Positions 5,881 through 6,686 of a stretch of DNA of 6,686 nucleotides are shown one piece after another. A model generated the notes under the pieces. That model ran no database searches and was not told the origin of the DNA. It was given only the letters and a program-made list of their open reading frames with translations. The stretch spans positions 1 through 6,686 of the forward strand of contig JAUWGA010000096.1 in NCBI GenBank assembly GCA_030606635.1. The letters are read 5' to 3'. Both the position numbers and the translations under genes were made by a program. Positions within the stretch are counted from its first letter, which is position 1. Each line of letters opens with the position of its first letter. Source of the DNA: Methanosarcinales archaeon (GTDB taxonomy: Archaea; Halobacteriota; Methanosarcinia; Methanosarcinales; Methanogasteraceae).

Positions 5881-5890
5881 TTAATATCTT
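5881..5890. promoter_or_regulatory. TATA-like box between dapL and the SMR exporter
   Basis: TTAATATCTT, reading AAGATATTAA on the minus strand, is centred about 29 bp before the dapL ATG, giving a probable start at or next to that codon. On the plus strand the same box could serve the SMR gene with a leader of about 30 nt containing GGAG near 5930. Single-box bidirectional use would repeat the arrangement seen at 1311; it is inferred. Confidence 0.45.
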
Positions 5891-5946
5891 TGCGCTTTTG
5901 GGTCTGACAGAAGAACAGATTAACACTTTGGAGACTATAACCAACG

Positions 5947-6270
5947 ATGCAATGGTTACTTCTCGCAGTAGGAATTATCATGGAGGTCTGCGGCACCACC
6001 TGTATGAAGCTCTCCGATGGCTTCTCGAACCTTGTTCCCTCTGTTCTCACCTTCGTCTTCTGGGGAATCGCATTTACCATCTTTATATTTGCATTAAAGA
6101 CATTTGACCTCAGTTTCGCCTACGCTGTGTGGGTTGGGTCAGGGATTGTGATCGTGAGCATCATCGGAATCATGTACTTCAAAGAACCCGCAAATGCTCT
6201 GAAGATCTTCTCAATAGTCCTGATTGCGATAGGCGTTACCGGCATTGGTCTGAGCGATATGATCCGCTGA
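5947..6270 (+). CDS. Small multidrug resistance (SMR, EmrE-like) exporter
   Basis: A four-helix proton-coupled exporter of 107 aa, the standard SMR length; it works as an antiparallel dimer in the membrane. Helix 1 carries the essential proton/substrate glutamate E13 in GIIMEVCGTTCMK (9-21). DGFSNLVPS (24-32) resembles the EmrE/QacE loop. AYAVWVGSG (58-66) holds the substrate-lining Y59 and W62 and the GxG kink. KEP (79-81) starts the loop into helix 4 (85-104). The K-S/D-GF loop favours the drug-exporting Qac/EmrE subgroup over guanidinium exporters (Gdx), but this is a judgement by eye. The ATG at 5947 gives the canonical N-terminus; a GGAG lies rather far upstream (about 13 nt). The TGA stop abuts the gatD stop on the other strand, leaving no room for a private terminator. 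Confidence 0.92.
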   Translation: MQWLLLAVGIIMEVCGTTCMKLSDGFSNLVPSVLTFVFWGIAFTIFIFALKTFDLSFAYAVWVGSGIVIVSIIGIMYFKEPANALKIFSIVLIAIGVTGIGLSDMIR

Positions 6271-6686
6271 TCAAGCGTCCATGGGCGGCTTGCTACCCCG
6301 ATCCACCGCTTCGCTGCCATAGCCATACCCCGAACTTCCACTGATCTCGCCGGCGATGTTCTCTGTCATCTTCGCACAGATCTCATCGTACTCCCACCCC
6401 CGCCCGAGCGACCACATCAGTTTCACGAGTGCGACTTCGGGAAGCATGTCTTCAGCCTCGATGACGCCTGCTTTTAACATATCCCGCCCGGTATCATAGA
6501 CCCGGTCGCATATCCTTCCGTTCAGGCACTGGGACGTGATCACGACAGGGATGCCGCCTGATGCCGCGTACTCGATTAATTCGATCCAGTCGGAAGCGAC
6601 ATGCCCAAGCCCGGTACCCTCGATAACGATTCCCCGGTATCCTGAAAAACTGCAGAACCTGAGAAGTTCAGGGCTTGCTCCTGGTA
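6271..6686 (-). CDS. gatD: Glu-tRNA(Gln) amidotransferase subunit D, C-terminal part (5' end outside window)
   Basis: The last 137 codons of GatD, the asparaginase-like subunit of the archaeal GatDE complex. GatD releases ammonia from glutamine or asparagine so that GatE can convert Glu-tRNA(Gln) to Gln-tRNA(Gln). The visible part has the family-typical GIVIEGTGLGHV, then PVVITSQCLNGRICDRVYDTGR and AEDMLPEVALVKLMW, ending in a Gly/Ser/Tyr-rich tail. The threonine, aspartate and lysine catalytic residues lie upstream and cannot be checked. Reading is open from the window edge to TGA at 6271-6273 with no internal stop. GatDE is confined to archaea, which is the strongest domain-level clue in this window. 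An internal GTG at 6543 is not the true start because conserved sequence continues upstream of it. Confidence 0.95.
   Translation of the reverse strand, partial: PGASPELLRFCSFSGYRGIVIEGTGLGHVASDWIELIEYAASGGIPVVITSQCLNGRICDRVYDTGRDMLKAGVIEAEDMLPEVALVKLMWSLGRGWEYDEICAKMTENIAGEISGSSGYGYGSEAVDRGSKPPMDA

Noticed and set aside
5646..6080. A 144-codon minus-strand frame overlapping dapL and the SMR gene
   Set aside because: It is a shadow frame over two well-supported genes and covers their promoter gap.

Overview
The window looks like chromosomal DNA from a euryarchaeon, most likely a methanogen-related lineage. The right edge carries the C-terminal third of GatD, a subunit of the archaeal-type Glu-tRNA(Gln) amidotransferase. 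The tRNA gene has no encoded CCA. Several genes have TATA-like boxes placed so that transcripts would begin at or very near the ATG, and others have Shine-Dalgarno sites matching the archaeal anti-SD. The genus cannot be named from this sequence.

Layout. Left block (43-2724): a divergent pair of membrane transporters. One is a zinc-type CDF exporter with a fused NifX/NifB-like (FeMo-cofactor-binding-like) C-terminal domain on the minus strand; the other is a MATE-family efflux pump on the plus strand. They share a 54-bp intergenic region with one TATA-like box. Middle block (about 2725-4704): a visibly more AT-rich, accessory-looking stretch. It holds a possible 21-codon ORF, a ComF-like phosphoribosyltransferase, a short overlapping reading frame that runs into a tRNA, and a tRNA-Arg(CCG). 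Just downstream is a 793-bp transposon-like unit (3849-4641). Right block (4705-6686): LL-diaminopimelate aminotransferase (DapL, lysine biosynthesis) on the minus strand, a divergent SMR (EmrE-like) multidrug exporter, and the convergent end of gatD. The SMR and gatD stop codons touch.

The most interesting item is the 793-bp unit. It is bounded by a perfect 10-bp terminal inverted repeat and flanked by an 8-bp direct repeat that matches at 7 of 8 positions, the target-duplication length of the IS66 family. It starts with the N-terminus of an IS66-type transposase that breaks off after about 54 residues. In place of the rest it carries an intact, oppositely oriented small gene for a four-cysteine protein with its own good ribosome-binding site. 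This reads as a non-autonomous IS66 derivative with a passenger gene, comparable to a mobile insertion cassette, inserted 22 bp downstream of the tRNA.

Three of the six full-length confident protein genes are exporters (CDF, MATE, SMR), but they lie in separate transcription units and nothing shows that they act together. DapL and GatD are housekeeping genes of amino-acid and aminoacyl-tRNA synthesis.
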